This document shows, piece after piece, positions 1 to 8,128 of a stretch of DNA of 33,284 bases. The stretch is from Alphaproteobacteria bacterium MarineAlpha5_Bin7 (GTDB lineage Bacteria; Pseudomonadota; Alphaproteobacteria; HIMB59; GCA-002718135): positions 1 through 33,284 of the forward strand of contig PTKX01000012.1 of assembly GCA_002938195.1 (NCBI GenBank), given 5' to 3'. Both the position numbers and the translations under genes were made by a program. Each line of letters begins with the position of its first letter. The first letter of the stretch is position 1. The notes beneath the pieces were generated by a model. That model did not search any database. It was not told where the DNA came from and was given only the letters and a program-made list of their open reading frames with translations.

Positions 1-20
1 TAATTATTTTCTATCATTCC

Positions 21-66
21 CTCGACACGGCAGGGGTCACAGGTTCAATCCCTGTCGCACCCACCA
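21..66 (+). tRNA. 3' half of a tRNA, probably tRNA-Val(GAC), 5' half absent
   Basis: Seen: a complete T-arm (stem ACAGG 39-43, loop TTCAATC 44-50, stem CCTGT 51-55), a 3' acceptor strand CGCACCC (56-62), discriminator A63 and an encoded CCA (64-66). Before it are a 5-nt variable region GGGTC (34-38) and the 3' anticodon strand GGCAG (29-33) with GAC at 24-26. Upstream of about position 24 the tRNA pattern is lost: position 33 would be C, the anticodon stem has a C-C mismatch, and no D-arm or 5' acceptor strand is found in 1-20. Alternatives are an attachment-site remnant, the 3' exon of an intron-split tRNA, or an assembly join. The valine identity rests only on GAC and general similarity. 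Confidence 0.6.
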
Positions 67-67
67 T

Positions 68-94
68 AGAAAGAGAGATTTTCTTATTTTTTTT
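68..94 (+). terminator. weak terminator-like hairpin after the tRNA fragment
   Basis: AGAAA (68-72) can pair with TTTCT (80-84) across a 7-nt loop and is followed by eight T residues (87-94). The stem is short and A-U only, so termination here is a guess. The remaining bases up to 200 hold no gene that I can see. Confidence 0.2.
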
Positions 95-200
95 CCGCGA
101 TGTCTCATTCAGATTATTATTTAATAGCTAATTCTGCAACTTCATTTTGACATTATTTTTTTAACAAATGACCATAATTTTAGATGTATCTAAATTAGAA

Positions 201-845
201 CTATTTTTTTTCTTTAATTCTGGATAAATGCACAACCTGATCATCATGAAATAACACTGTCGAATTAAATGCAATTAATATCCTGTTTTTATTACCTGTA
301 TGAGGTCTAGCAGAATGCAGAATCCATCCAGGGAATAGAATTAATTTACCTGGTTCAAATTTCGATTCAAAAAAAGGTTTACACCAAATATCTGAAATTC
401 TATGAGAATAACCAAATATAGGATTTAGCCATTGATTACCTTCTTGTGAACCACCGTCTTCAATATAGAATATTCCTCCCAGAGGAGTTTCTGGATGGGT
501 ATGTAAGTTATGAAAACCTTCTTTCTTTGTTACATGGAACCAAGATTCAGTAATTACTATATCTTTTCCCTTTATTTGTATTTTTGAGTATGCTTCAATT
601 AATTTTTTTAGTATCCAATTTCTTAATTTAATTACTGGCTCTTCATCAATTTTCAAAAAATCACTGTTACTTTCAGTTAAGTTGTATTTTAAATTCTTGC
701 TATTAGGAAAATTCCCTTGAACACTGAAGGGATCACTATTATGGATATCCATAATAATTTCTATTAAATCTTTTTTTATGTCTTTAAAAAATTCACAATC
801 ATCTGTGATTATTGGAACAAAAAATGGTGCTTGTACTTTCATCAT
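201..845 (-). CDS. 2OG-Fe(II) oxygenase family protein (2OG-FeII_Oxy_5 type)
   Basis: A 214-residue putative non-haem iron, 2-oxoglutarate-dependent dioxygenase; the substrate is unknown. The family pattern is clear in the second half: an ESWFHV strand near residue 100, the iron-site segment HTHPE at 115-119, a GIFYIEDGG strand, then FPGWILHS with the distal histidine H177 and the likely 2OG-binding R188 before IAFN. Which of H115, H117 or E119 are the first two ligands cannot be decided by eye. Two ATG codons in tandem could start it (845 or 842). It is divergent from the DUF2177 gene with 44 bp between. No signal peptide or membrane segment is visible, so it is probably cytoplasmic. Similar proteins occur in marine bacteria and phages. 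Confidence 0.75.
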   Translation of the reverse strand: MMKVQAPFFVPIITDDCEFFKDIKKDLIEIIMDIHNSDPFSVQGNFPNSKNLKYNLTESNSDFLKIDEEPVIKLRNWILKKLIEAYSKIQIKGKDIVITESWFHVTKKEGFHNLHTHPETPLGGIFYIEDGGSQEGNQWLNPIFGYSHRISDIWCKPFFESKFEPGKLILFPGWILHSARPHTGNKNRILIAFNSTVLFHDDQVVHLSRIKEKK

Positions 846-889
846 ATAATATATAAATTGAAAATATATAAATTAATACTAGTTTTATT

Positions 890-1300
890 ATGAAGGTTAT
901 TCTTTTATCATTTGTTATAGTATCAATAATTTTTTTAATTATTGACGTTATTTGGTTATCATTTGCAGTTAAGAATTTTTATAAACCAAATTTAGCAGGA
1001 ATTCCGATGCTTGATAAGCCCAATTTGGTAGCTGGCATTATTTTTTATCTTATTTACACCATGGGTCTTACTTTAATTATATTAAGACCAGCTTTATATA
1101 GTGAATCTATTTTTTTAGCTTTGTGGACAGGTATTGTTTTTGGTGTTGTAGCGTATGCTACATATAATTTAACTAATATGGCATTTATAAAAAATTGGTC
1201 TATCAATGTAGTTATAGTTGATATGATTTGGGGAGGAATTTTAACAGGATTTTCTTCAGCTGCCACTATTTATGTAACAAAAAATATTTTAAATTTATAG
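890..1300 (+). CDS. DUF2177 family integral membrane protein
   Basis: A 136-residue protein made almost entirely of four hydrophobic segments: about residues 3-26, 45-67, 73-92 and 103-128. The family signatures are visible: an IDVIWL motif in the first helix followed by a K-x-F-Y segment, the FYLIYTMGL helix, and VVAYATYNLTNMA in the third helix. Function is unknown for the family, and its place is the inner membrane. No Shine-Dalgarno sequence precedes the ATG. The 3' end overlaps the convergent ispA gene by 6 bp, so the two genes must share their transcription end. Confidence 0.8.
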   Translation: MKVILLSFVIVSIIFLIIDVIWLSFAVKNFYKPNLAGIPMLDKPNLVAGIIFYLIYTMGLTLIILRPALYSESIFLALWTGIVFGVVAYATYNLTNMAFIKNWSINVVIVDMIWGGILTGFSSAATIYVTKNILNL

Positions 1301-2188
1301 ATCCTTTAAATTTTTAAAATTCATTTTTAAAACCTCTTCTAGGATTCTCCATTTTATAAAATATTTTTTATTTTTTGATATAAATTTATCTACTTCAGAA
1401 TGGCAAAATGAAATAGATAATCTTTTATTCATATTTGCAACAAAAGTGCTTTTACCTTGCTTCTTATCTTTACCAGGTGTTTTTCCTAAACTAGAAAAAT
1501 TTTCAGTTTCATCAATTATATCATCTATAATTTGAAAAATTAAACCAAAAAGATTTCCAAATTCTAAAGCAAATTTTATATCTTTTTTATTTTTTTTTGC
1601 TAATATAAAAGGAGCGCTGCAACAAAAACTAAATAAAGAAGATGTTTTCATTAAATACATTTTTAAAATTTTATTTTTGTTTATTTTTTTATTTTCAAAA
1701 ATCAAATCTAAAGATTGACCTCCAGCCAAACCTTTACATCCTAATACTTTTGATAATTTTTCAATTAAAATGATTCTAACCTTGCTATCATGATGAGTTT
1801 TTTTATTGCTTAAAATTTCAAATGCAAGATCATGCAAAGCATCGCCAGCTAAAATAGCTTCAGCTTCTCCAAATTTTTTATGAACACTTAACTTTCCTCT
1901 ACGGTAATCATCATTATCCATACTAGGCAAATCATCATGAATTAAAGAATATGAATGTATACTTTCTATAGCCGCTGATAGTTGAAAATAGTTTTGTTTT
2001 TTGATATTTGCTATATTGGCAAAAATACTTATCAAAAAAGGTCTAATCCTTTTTCCACCATTTATAGAGCCATAAACCATAGCTTTTGATAACTTACTGC
2101 TAGGCAAATAAGATTTTAATATCTTTTTGTAATATGCATTAAAACTATTTTTTTCCTTATTTACTAAGGTATTTATATTAATTGACAT
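1295..2188 (-). CDS. ispA: Farnesyl diphosphate synthase (polyprenyl synthetase)
   Basis: Makes farnesyl diphosphate from IPP and DMAPP/GPP in the cytoplasm, feeding undecaprenyl and quinone side chains. The 297-residue length is normal. Seen: GGKRIRP at 44-50, the first aspartate-rich motif with D85, D86 and D91, GGQSLDL near 156-162, and the second aspartate-rich motif DDIID at 222-226 with the lysine-rich GKDKKQGK stretch after it. The arrangement before the first motif fits a short-chain (C15) enzyme; a C20 product cannot be excluded. In many proteobacteria ispA lies between xseB and dxs, but here it stands alone, back-to-back with guaC and tail-to-tail with the DUF2177 gene. Confidence 0.88.
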   Translation of the reverse strand: MSININTLVNKEKNSFNAYYKKILKSYLPSSKLSKAMVYGSINGGKRIRPFLISIFANIANIKKQNYFQLSAAIESIHSYSLIHDDLPSMDNDDYRRGKLSVHKKFGEAEAILAGDALHDLAFEILSNKKTHHDSKVRIILIEKLSKVLGCKGLAGGQSLDLIFENKKINKNKILKMYLMKTSSLFSFCCSAPFILAKKNKKDIKFALEFGNLFGLIFQIIDDIIDETENFSSLGKTPGKDKKQGKSTFVANMNKRLSISFCHSEVDKFISKNKKYFIKWRILEEVLKMNFKNLKDL

Positions 2189-2270
2189 AATTTATTGTTG
2201 TTCATTTGTAATTTTAATTTAATTAAATAAATATATTATTTTAATGATTTAAATAACATTTATTTCAAAT

Positions 2271-3308
2271 ATGCGAATAGAAGAAGAAATTAAATTAGAT
2301 TATTCTGATGTATTATTCAGACCTAAGAGAAGTACCTTAAAAAGCAGAAAACAAGTAGATCTAACAAGAACGTATAAATTTAAACATTCAAATAAGGAAT
2401 GGACCGGGGTCCCTATAATTGCATCAAATATGGATGGAGTAGGTGAGTTAGGTGTAGCAGAGTCTTTAGCTAAACATGATATTATTACAGCTTTAACTAA
2501 ACAACATGACTCAAAGAGTATTAACAATTTTAAATCAATAAAGAACATTTTTAACTTTGTCTCTTTAAGCACTGGCACTAGTAAAGAAAGTTATGAAAGA
2601 CTAAATAAAATTTTAAGCGAACATAGTTATATTCAGTTTATATGCATTGATGTTGCTAATGGTTATTCAGAGACTTTTAGCAATTTTGTATCTTCAGTTA
2701 GATCAAAACATCCTTCAAAAACAATTATCGCAGGTAACGTAGTAACTGCAGATATGACGCAAGAATTAATTTTAAGTGGAGCAGATATTGTTAAAGTTGG
2801 AATTGGCCCAGGAAGTGTATGTACAACTAGAATTCAAACAGGAGTAGGTTATCCTCAATTAAGTGCTGTAATTGAATGTGCTGATGCTGCACACGGTTTA
2901 GGAGCTCATATGATTGCTGATGGAGGTTGCACTTGTCCCGGAGATGTTGCAAAAGCATTTGGAGGCGGCGCAGATTTTGTTATGCTTGGAGGAATGTTAG
3001 CAGGTCATAAAGAAGGAGGAGGAGAAATTATAAAATCTAATGGCAAAGATTATATAGAATTTTACGGATCAAGTTCAGAGGAGGCTAATGATAAACATTA
3101 TGGAGGATTGGCTGATTACCGATCAAGTGAGGGAAAAAAAGTTAGAATAACTTATAGAGGCGATATAGATAATACTGTTAGAGATATTCTGGGAGGAATA
3201 AGGAGTAGTTGCACATATGTCGGTGCGTCTACTTTAAAACAATTAAGTAAATGCACAACTTTTGTAAGAGTGAACAATCAATATAATGATACTTTTGGCA
3301 AAGTTTAA
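2271..3308 (+). CDS. guaC: GMP reductase
   Basis: Converts GMP to IMP using NADPH, with release of ammonia, balancing the purine pools. The 345 residues match the enterobacterial enzyme (about 347) nearly end to end. The start [15 protein letters not shown] and [10 protein letters not shown] are family-typical, the catalytic cysteine is C184 in [11 protein letters not shown], and the ADGGC and [13 protein letters not shown] segments form the nucleotide site. There is no CBS domain insertion, which argues for GuaC rather than IMP dehydrogenase (GuaB). It ends at the base directly before the stop of the convergent ggt gene. GMP reductase is not a standard gene in streamlined marine Alphaproteobacteria, so acquisition by transfer is possible. 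Confidence 0.93.
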   Translation: MRIEEEIKLDYSDVLFRPKRSTLKSRKQVDLTRTYKFKHSNKEWTGVPIIASNMDGVGELGVAESLAKHDIITALTKQHDSKSINNFKSIKNIFNFVSLSTGTSKESYERLNKILSEHSYIQFICIDVANGYSETFSNFVSSVRSKHPSKTIIAGNVVTADMTQELILSGADIVKVGIGPGSVCTTRIQTGVGYPQLSAVIECADAAHGLGAHMIADGGCTCPGDVAKAFGGGADFVMLGGMLAGHKEGGGEIIKSNGKDYIEFYGSSSEEANDKHYGGLADYRSSEGKKVRITYRGDIDNTVRDILGGIRSSCTYVGASTLKQLSKCTTFVRVNNQYNDTFGKV

Positions 3309-4895
3309 TTAATATCCAATTGCACAACCATCCTTTCTTGGATCTGAACCAGCTATCATAACTCCTCTTTCTCTATCTATAAAGATTGCTTGACCACCTC
3401 CATGAGTATCTTCAGAGTAAATAGCATTATGGCCTTTTTTTTGAAGTTCTTTTAAAACTTTTAACGGTATAGATTTTTCTAATAAATATTTTTCATTTAA
3501 GTAGAAAGCTCGAGGACAATCAAGAGCCTCTTGTATATCCATGTTATAATCAAATATATTTTGAAGTATATGTGATTGACCTACTGGCTGGTATTGTCCT
3601 CCCATTACCCCATAAGAAAGTATAACCTCTTTTGATTTATTTGTTACAATCCCAGGAATAATAGTATGCAAAGGTCGCTTGTTGCCTTCAACACTATTAG
3701 GATGTTGTTTTTCAACTCTGAAATTAACACCTCTATTGTGAAGTAAAATTCCAGTTTTATTAGTTGTTATACCGCTTCCAAAAGCAAAACATATAGAGTT
3801 TATTAAAGAAACTGCATTTAAATCTTTATCTACGACTGTTAAATAAATCGTTTCTGGATGTGCCGTAACTGAAATTTTTTTTGGTTTATAAATTTTTTTC
3901 ATAGAAATTTTTTTTACTAAATTAGTGATAAATTCTCTTTTTAATAAATCTTTAAAATTAAAATTATCAAAATTTGGATCTCCAATTAAGCTTTCTTTTA
4001 TTTCGTAGGCTAATTTAGTTGCTTCTGCCTGTAGATGAAACCTATCTGCACTTAATGGATCAATTTCATTGATATTAAATCTTTCAAGTATTGCCATCAT
4101 TATCAATACTGTAATTCCTGGAGAATTTGGAGGACATTGATGCAATATATTACTTTTATATTCATTAAATATAGTATTCGTAAATAAAGTATTTTGATTC
4201 TTAAAATCTTCTAAACAATGATTGCCGCCAAGTTCTTTCATTGATTTAACTATATCTTCTGCAATATAACCTGTGTAAAAATCTTTAATACCATTTTTTG
4301 CAACTGAACTTATTGTATCTGCTAGACTAATATTTCTATGAATTTCACCAAATTTATAAGGTATTCCATTTTTTGAAAAAATTTTTTTTGTATTTTTATT
4401 GCTTATTATTTTCTTAATATTTTTTTCCCAAGAATAAGATACAATCTCATGAACAGGATATCCATTTCGGGCATAATTTTCTGCGGTAATAAATAATTCT
4501 TCAAAATTAAGTTTTCCATATTTTTCATGCATTGAACACCAAGCGTGTACAGCGCCAGGAATTGTTACTGAATGAGGACTATCTACAGATATATTATTTA
4601 TTTTATTTTTTATAAAAAAACTTAAATCAGTCTTTTGAGGCATTATTCCAGAACCATTGATAGCTATTGGTTTTTTATTATTAAAATTAACCAAAGCAAA
4701 ACAATCTCCACCCAAACCAGTTGAATTAGGCTCTATTACTGATTGAACTGCTGACGCAGCAATTGCAGCATCTACCGCATTACCCCCTTTTTTTAATATT
4801 GAGATTGCCTCTAAAGAGCTTAAAGGCTGGGAAGTAGCAGCTATGCCATTTGTAGCAAGAACGTTGGATCTACCTGGAAAATGTCTATTTCTCAT
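3309..4895 (-). CDS. ggt: Gamma-glutamyltransferase family protein (YwrD-like branch)
   Basis: An Ntn-hydrolase that would process itself into two subunits and cleave or transfer gamma-glutamyl groups, for example from glutathione. Seen: [21 protein letters not shown] near 27-47, STGLGGDCF at 58-65, and the junction segment [11 protein letters not shown] at 348-358 with the likely nucleophile T349. After it come FGSGI, LHNRG and a YGVMGG-type segment near the C-terminus. The length of 528 is typical. No signal peptide precedes the first conserved residues, so unlike the periplasmic enzyme of E. coli this copy is probably cytoplasmic. The junction lacks the classical Thr-Thr-His and resembles the D/E-T-x-Y-L variant, so the true substrate is uncertain. 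Confidence 0.82.
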   Translation of the reverse strand: MRNRHFPGRSNVLATNGIAATSQPLSSLEAISILKKGGNAVDAAIAASAVQSVIEPNSTGLGGDCFALVNFNNKKPIAINGSGIMPQKTDLSFFIKNKINNISVDSPHSVTIPGAVHAWCSMHEKYGKLNFEELFITAENYARNGYPVHEIVSYSWEKNIKKIISNKNTKKIFSKNGIPYKFGEIHRNISLADTISSVAKNGIKDFYTGYIAEDIVKSMKELGGNHCLEDFKNQNTLFTNTIFNEYKSNILHQCPPNSPGITVLIMMAILERFNINEIDPLSADRFHLQAEATKLAYEIKESLIGDPNFDNFNFKDLLKREFITNLVKKISMKKIYKPKKISVTAHPETIYLTVVDKDLNAVSLINSICFAFGSGITTNKTGILLHNRGVNFRVEKQHPNSVEGNKRPLHTIIPGIVTNKSKEVILSYGVMGGQYQPVGQSHILQNIFDYNMDIQEALDCPRAFYLNEKYLLEKSIPLKVLKELQKKGHNAIYSEDTHGGGQAIFIDRERGVMIAGSDPRKDGCAIGY

Positions 4896-4918
4896 ATTTT
4901 ATTACCTTTAATATACGA

Positions 4919-4947
4919 TTGACAAATATATACATAAAATTTATTAG
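4919..4947 (+). promoter_or_regulatory. rpmJ promoter
   Basis: A consensus -35 box TTGACA (4919-4924) is followed after 17 nt by TATTAG (4942-4947). Transcription would begin near 4953-4955, only 3-5 nt before the rpmJ ATG at 4958, so the message would be almost leaderless. Confidence 0.6.
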
Positions 4948-4957
4948 CTTTTTTACT

Positions 4958-5083
4958 ATGAAAGTTAGATGTTCATTAAAATCTGCTAAAACGCGCGATA
5001 AAGATTGCAAACTTGTTCGTCGCAAAGGCAGAATTTACATAATTAATAAAAAGAACCCTAGAATGAAGGCTAGGCAGGGCTAA
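4958..5083 (+). CDS. rpmJ: 50S ribosomal protein bL36
   Basis: A 41-residue protein that is easily missed. The reading [13 protein letters not shown], then [15 protein letters not shown] and the ending RMKARQG are diagnostic for the alphaproteobacterial 41-residue form of L36, a small protein of the large subunit. Only C5 and C16 remain, so the four-residue zinc site of the Cys4 form is absent, as expected for this type. No Shine-Dalgarno sequence lies upstream; the promoter places the 5' end within a few bases of the ATG. It stands alone between divergent ggt and convergent trxB, whose stop codon begins 3 bp after it. Confidence 0.95.
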   Translation: MKVRCSLKSAKTRDKDCKLVRRKGRIYIINKKNPRMKARQG

Positions 5084-5086
5084 TTA

Positions 5087-6028
5087 TTAACTATTAGACA
5101 AATATTTTTCAGCTTCTAAAGCAGCCATACAACCCATACCTGCAGCAGTAACTGCTTGCCTATATATTTTATCTTTGACATCTCCAGCAGCAAATATTCC
5201 CTTGATACTAGTTTCAGTACTATCTGGTTGTGTAATTATATAATTATCTTTATCCATTTTTATTTTGTCTATGAAAAGTTCTGTTGAAGGGTTGTGGCCA
5301 ATAGCAATAAATGCCCCAGAGACAGAAAGATTTGTTTTTTGATTATTTATAGTATCTTCTAATATCAGTTTTTCTAGAATTAAGGGATCATTCTTCCCTT
5401 GAAATTCAATAACTTTTTTATTCCATAAAATATTTATTTTTGAATTATTAAATAATCTATCTTGCAATATCTTTTCTGATCTTAAAGAATCTCTTCGGTG
5501 TATTAAATTAACTTTTTTTGCAAAGTTCGTAAGAAATAAAGCTTCTTCTGCTGCAGTATTTCCACCTCCAATTACAGCTACTTCTTTATCTTTGAAAAAA
5601 AAACCATCACAGGTTGCGCATGCAGATATACCATATCCTTTGTATTTTTCTTCCCCATTGATTTGTAACCATTTTGCTTGAGCTCCAGTTGATATTATAA
5701 CTGTTTTACTAATAAATTGTGAACCTGAATCAGTATATGCAATAAAGGGATTATTTTTAAAATTTACTTCAGTTATGATGTCATTATGAATTTGTGTACC
5801 AACGTTTTCAGCTTGAATTTTCATTTGCTCCATAAGCCAGGGTCCTTGTATCACATCTCCATATCCTGGATAATTCTCGACATCTGTAGTTATTGTTAAT
5901 TGTCCCCCTGGTTGAATTCCTGAAATTAAATGAGGTTTTAGATTAGCTCTTGCAGCATATATCGCTGCAGTATAACCCGCAGGACCAGAACCAATTATTA
6001 ATACATCAGTCTCAATTTTTTTTGTCAT
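5087..6028 (-). CDS. trxB: Thioredoxin-disulfide reductase
   Basis: NADPH-dependent FAD enzyme that reduces thioredoxin in the cytoplasm. It has the low-molecular-weight architecture of about 313 residues: FAD motif GSGPAGYTAA near the N-terminus, the redox pair CATC (C137 and C140 counted from the ATG at 6028), the NADPH motif GGGNTA near 154-159, and the C-terminal GIFAAGDV second FAD motif. A TTG one codon upstream (6031) is also possible; I chose the ATG because it gives the usual N-terminus. It is the last gene of the carA-to-trxB run, starting 9 bp after the preceding oxygenase gene ends. Confidence 0.95.
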   Translation of the reverse strand: MTKKIETDVLIIGSGPAGYTAAIYAARANLKPHLISGIQPGGQLTITTDVENYPGYGDVIQGPWLMEQMKIQAENVGTQIHNDIITEVNFKNNPFIAYTDSGSQFISKTVIISTGAQAKWLQINGEEKYKGYGISACATCDGFFFKDKEVAVIGGGNTAAEEALFLTNFAKKVNLIHRRDSLRSEKILQDRLFNNSKINILWNKKVIEFQGKNDPLILEKLILEDTINNQKTNLSVSGAFIAIGHNPSTELFIDKIKMDKDNYIITQPDSTETSIKGIFAAGDVKDKIYRQAVTAAGMGCMAALEAEKYLSNS

Positions 6029-6037
6029 CAAAAGTCT

Positions 6038-6649
6038 TTAAGCAACAGGCCAGTCAGTTTTAAATGTAACATAATTTAATTGTATACAACGTCTTTCTTT
6101 TATAATTTCCTTTTTTTCTAATCCATGCCATGTATCTTTACCAGAAGCAAAAAAATACCCTTTGTTATGCTCATATTTTATTGTTTTAACTATTTTGAGA
6201 TTGTCATTGTATAAATCTGTTCCTAAAATATCAGATTCATTATATGGATTTGCCCAAATCATCATTGTCATCAATTTTTCAGAAATATCTTTATGAGGTT
6301 TTAGCCAAAAACCTTTTTTATCAGATATTATTTCCAATCTTACGAAAGCATTATTTAAATCTTTATTTAAGATTTTTGAGAGTTTTAAATACAGATCTTT
6401 ATTTTGCATTTTGCTAATTAGTTGTTTTAAATATGGATAAGAATTACAGTTTTCCTTAGTTAGATATAATCTTAATTTCCCATCCAGACCTTTTCCAGTA
6501 TGATCAGCAGCTCTAGTTCCATCATAAGCTCTATCACCTGTAGGAATGTCAGCATAAGATATCTCATTTAACGTATTTTCATCTAAACATTCAGAAATTT
6601 CCCAATGTTGAAAAGGCATATTATGTTCTTTTATGTTATCTAGATTCAT
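6038..6649 (-). CDS. Putative 2OG-Fe(II) oxygenase, substrate unknown
   Basis: A 203-residue protein with a plausible double-stranded beta-helix iron site: H119-x-D121 in LKPHKDIS, distal H175 in DTWHGLE, and R186/R187 before CIQLNYV as the 2OG-binding basic residue. The N-terminal half carries a charged segment (GDRAYDGTRAADHTG) that I do not recognise. Two starts are possible: M1 at 6649, which overlaps the end of the upstream gene by 14 bp, and M11, at 6619, outside the overlap. It sits between the ELM1-like gene and trxB in a tight minus-strand run, suggesting co-transcription. It is not similar to the other oxygenase at 201-845 beyond the shared fold. The biochemical role is unknown. Confidence 0.7.
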   Translation of the reverse strand: MNLDNIKEHNMPFQHWEISECLDENTLNEISYADIPTGDRAYDGTRAADHTGKGLDGKLRLYLTKENCNSYPYLKQLISKMQNKDLYLKLSKILNKDLNNAFVRLEIISDKKGFWLKPHKDISEKLMTMMIWANPYNESDILGTDLYNDNLKIVKTIKYEHNKGYFFASGKDTWHGLEKKEIIKERRCIQLNYVTFKTDWPVA

Positions 6650-7610
6650 TTTTACTTTCTACTATTCTTTCTTTTAAAATAACAGAGATTCTTTTTGCTT
6701 CATCAAGAGTTTTATAGTTACATTCTGATAATTTTAAATTATCAAGTAATTTTTGCGTTATTTTTAAATTATTAAATTCGTTATGAAATTTTTCCATTCT
6801 TTTACTCCTTCTTTTATAGGGCAAATCAAAAATATAAATTGGTTTTTGAGTAAATGCGCACTCTGAAATCATTGAGGTAGAATCGGAAGTCAAAATAAAG
6901 GCCTTTGAATATTTAAGAGCAAATAAATAAGGATTAGGATCTTTACCATTCCAAATCAAAGCTGAATTTTTTAATCTATCTATAAACATTTTAAATATTT
7001 TATTATTTGTTCTTCTTGATTGAATTACTAAAAATATATAATTCGGATACTTATTTTTTAAAAATTTTATTTTCTCAATTAAATTGATTGCAGTTTGATA
7101 ATCAAATTTATAGTGTCTATTTTTTCCACCCAACATAATGCTGATAATAATTTCATTTTTTATTGATGGAAATACTTCACTTGCTAAGTCAATTTGATTA
7201 TGCGAAAATTGGTGAAGAGCTCCTATTGAACTAATAACATTGTAACCACTTATACCATCATGATTTGGAGCTACAACATAATCGAAGTTAGTAAATTTAA
7301 TTTTTGGATTTTGAATATGTATTGTTATAACTTTATTACCTAAAATTTTTTTTAAAAAAATTGAAAGATAAACACTTTTCCTACCACAACTTATTGCTAT
7401 ATCTGGCTTGTTTTTTAAATCCAAAGGATTGCTAAATATCCATTTATAAGTTGGTAAAAACCCTGGCTGAATAACTGACCAAGGAAATAATAACTTAGTT
7501 TTAATATTAACTATGTTATTACTAAAGTGATTAGCCAATCCATAAACTTGACTCAGCATGCCCTGTGAACCGTCTGTTAAAACCCAAACAATTTTTTTTT
7601 TCAAGTTCAA
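6636..7610 (-). CDS. ELM1/GtrOC1 family putative glycosyltransferase (Mito_fiss_Elm1)
   Basis: A 324-residue protein of the family named after plant mitochondrial fission factor ELM1, often annotated in bacteria as a nucleoside-diphosphate-sugar epimerase. Seen: N-terminal WVLTDGSQGMLSQVYGLA, the central DIAISCGRKS and FDYVVAPNHDG segments, GGKNRHYKFD at the start of the second half, then SRRTNNK and LTSDSTSMISECAF. The two-domain layout resembles GT-B glycosyltransferases, including the acidic/serine motif near the C-terminus. It has no signal peptide. The family is common in Alphaproteobacteria and may act in envelope glycan synthesis, but this is inference. It lies 5 bp from greA and overlaps the next gene by 14 bp. 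Confidence 0.72.
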   Translation of the reverse strand: MNLKKKIVWVLTDGSQGMLSQVYGLANHFSNNIVNIKTKLLFPWSVIQPGFLPTYKWIFSNPLDLKNKPDIAISCGRKSVYLSIFLKKILGNKVITIHIQNPKIKFTNFDYVVAPNHDGISGYNVISSIGALHQFSHNQIDLASEVFPSIKNEIIISIMLGGKNRHYKFDYQTAINLIEKIKFLKNKYPNYIFLVIQSRRTNNKIFKMFIDRLKNSALIWNGKDPNPYLFALKYSKAFILTSDSTSMISECAFTQKPIYIFDLPYKRRSKRMEKFHNEFNNLKITQKLLDNLKLSECNYKTLDEAKRISVILKERIVESKNESR

Positions 7611-7615
7611 TATTT

Positions 7616-8089
7616 TTATTTATATTTAACTGACAAGACTGTGTAAACTTTGGTCCCTTTTGGACTATTTATTTCTACAACATCATTTTTTGATTTACCT
7701 ATTAAACCTCTTGCCAAAGGGCTATTAATTGATAGTTTTTTATTTTCAATGTCTGATTCAAATTCACCAACAATTTGATAAGTAGATTCTTGATTAGCAT
7801 CATCATCAAAAATTTTCACAGTTGCACCAAATTTAATTTCGCTTCCAGATAATTTAGATACATCTATGATTTCCGCCTGTGAAATTGCACTTTCTAGTTC
7901 TGAAATTTTTCCTTCTATTAGGCTTTGTTGTTCTTTTGCGTATTGATATTCTGCATTTTCAGATAAATCTCCATGACCTCGAGCTTCTGCAATAGCAGCG
8001 ATTATATTTGGCCTATCTTCGTTAACAAGCTTTTTCAATTCTTTTTGTAACTTTTCATATCCAAAAGATGTCATTGGTATTTTATTCAT
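7616..8089 (-). CDS. greA: Transcription elongation factor GreA
   Basis: Rescues backtracked RNA polymerase by stimulating transcript cleavage. The protein has 157 residues, the normal length. The N-terminal coiled coil carries the acidic tip GDLSENAEY (about 40-48), whose D41 and E44 belong to the catalytic loop, and the C-terminal FKBP-like domain has SPLARGLIGKSKNDVV. M1 gives MNKIPMTSFGYEKL; M6 is an alternative start, but M1 matches the common family N-terminus. It follows carB by 39 bp, an order that recurs in Alphaproteobacteria. Confidence 0.96.
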   Translation of the reverse strand: MNKIPMTSFGYEKLQKELKKLVNEDRPNIIAAIAEARGHGDLSENAEYQYAKEQQSLIEGKISELESAISQAEIIDVSKLSGSEIKFGATVKIFDDDANQESTYQIVGEFESDIENKKLSINSPLARGLIGKSKNDVVEINSPKGTKVYTVLSVKYK

Positions 8090-8128
8090 AAGTTTATGAT
8101 GATTTATTTATATCTAATGTCAATCAAT

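Noticed and set aside
1-66. Acceptor piece of a two-part tmRNA
   Set aside because: The anticodon-type stem and the 5-nt variable region with GGGTC fit an ordinary tRNA better, and no tag-peptide frame follows.
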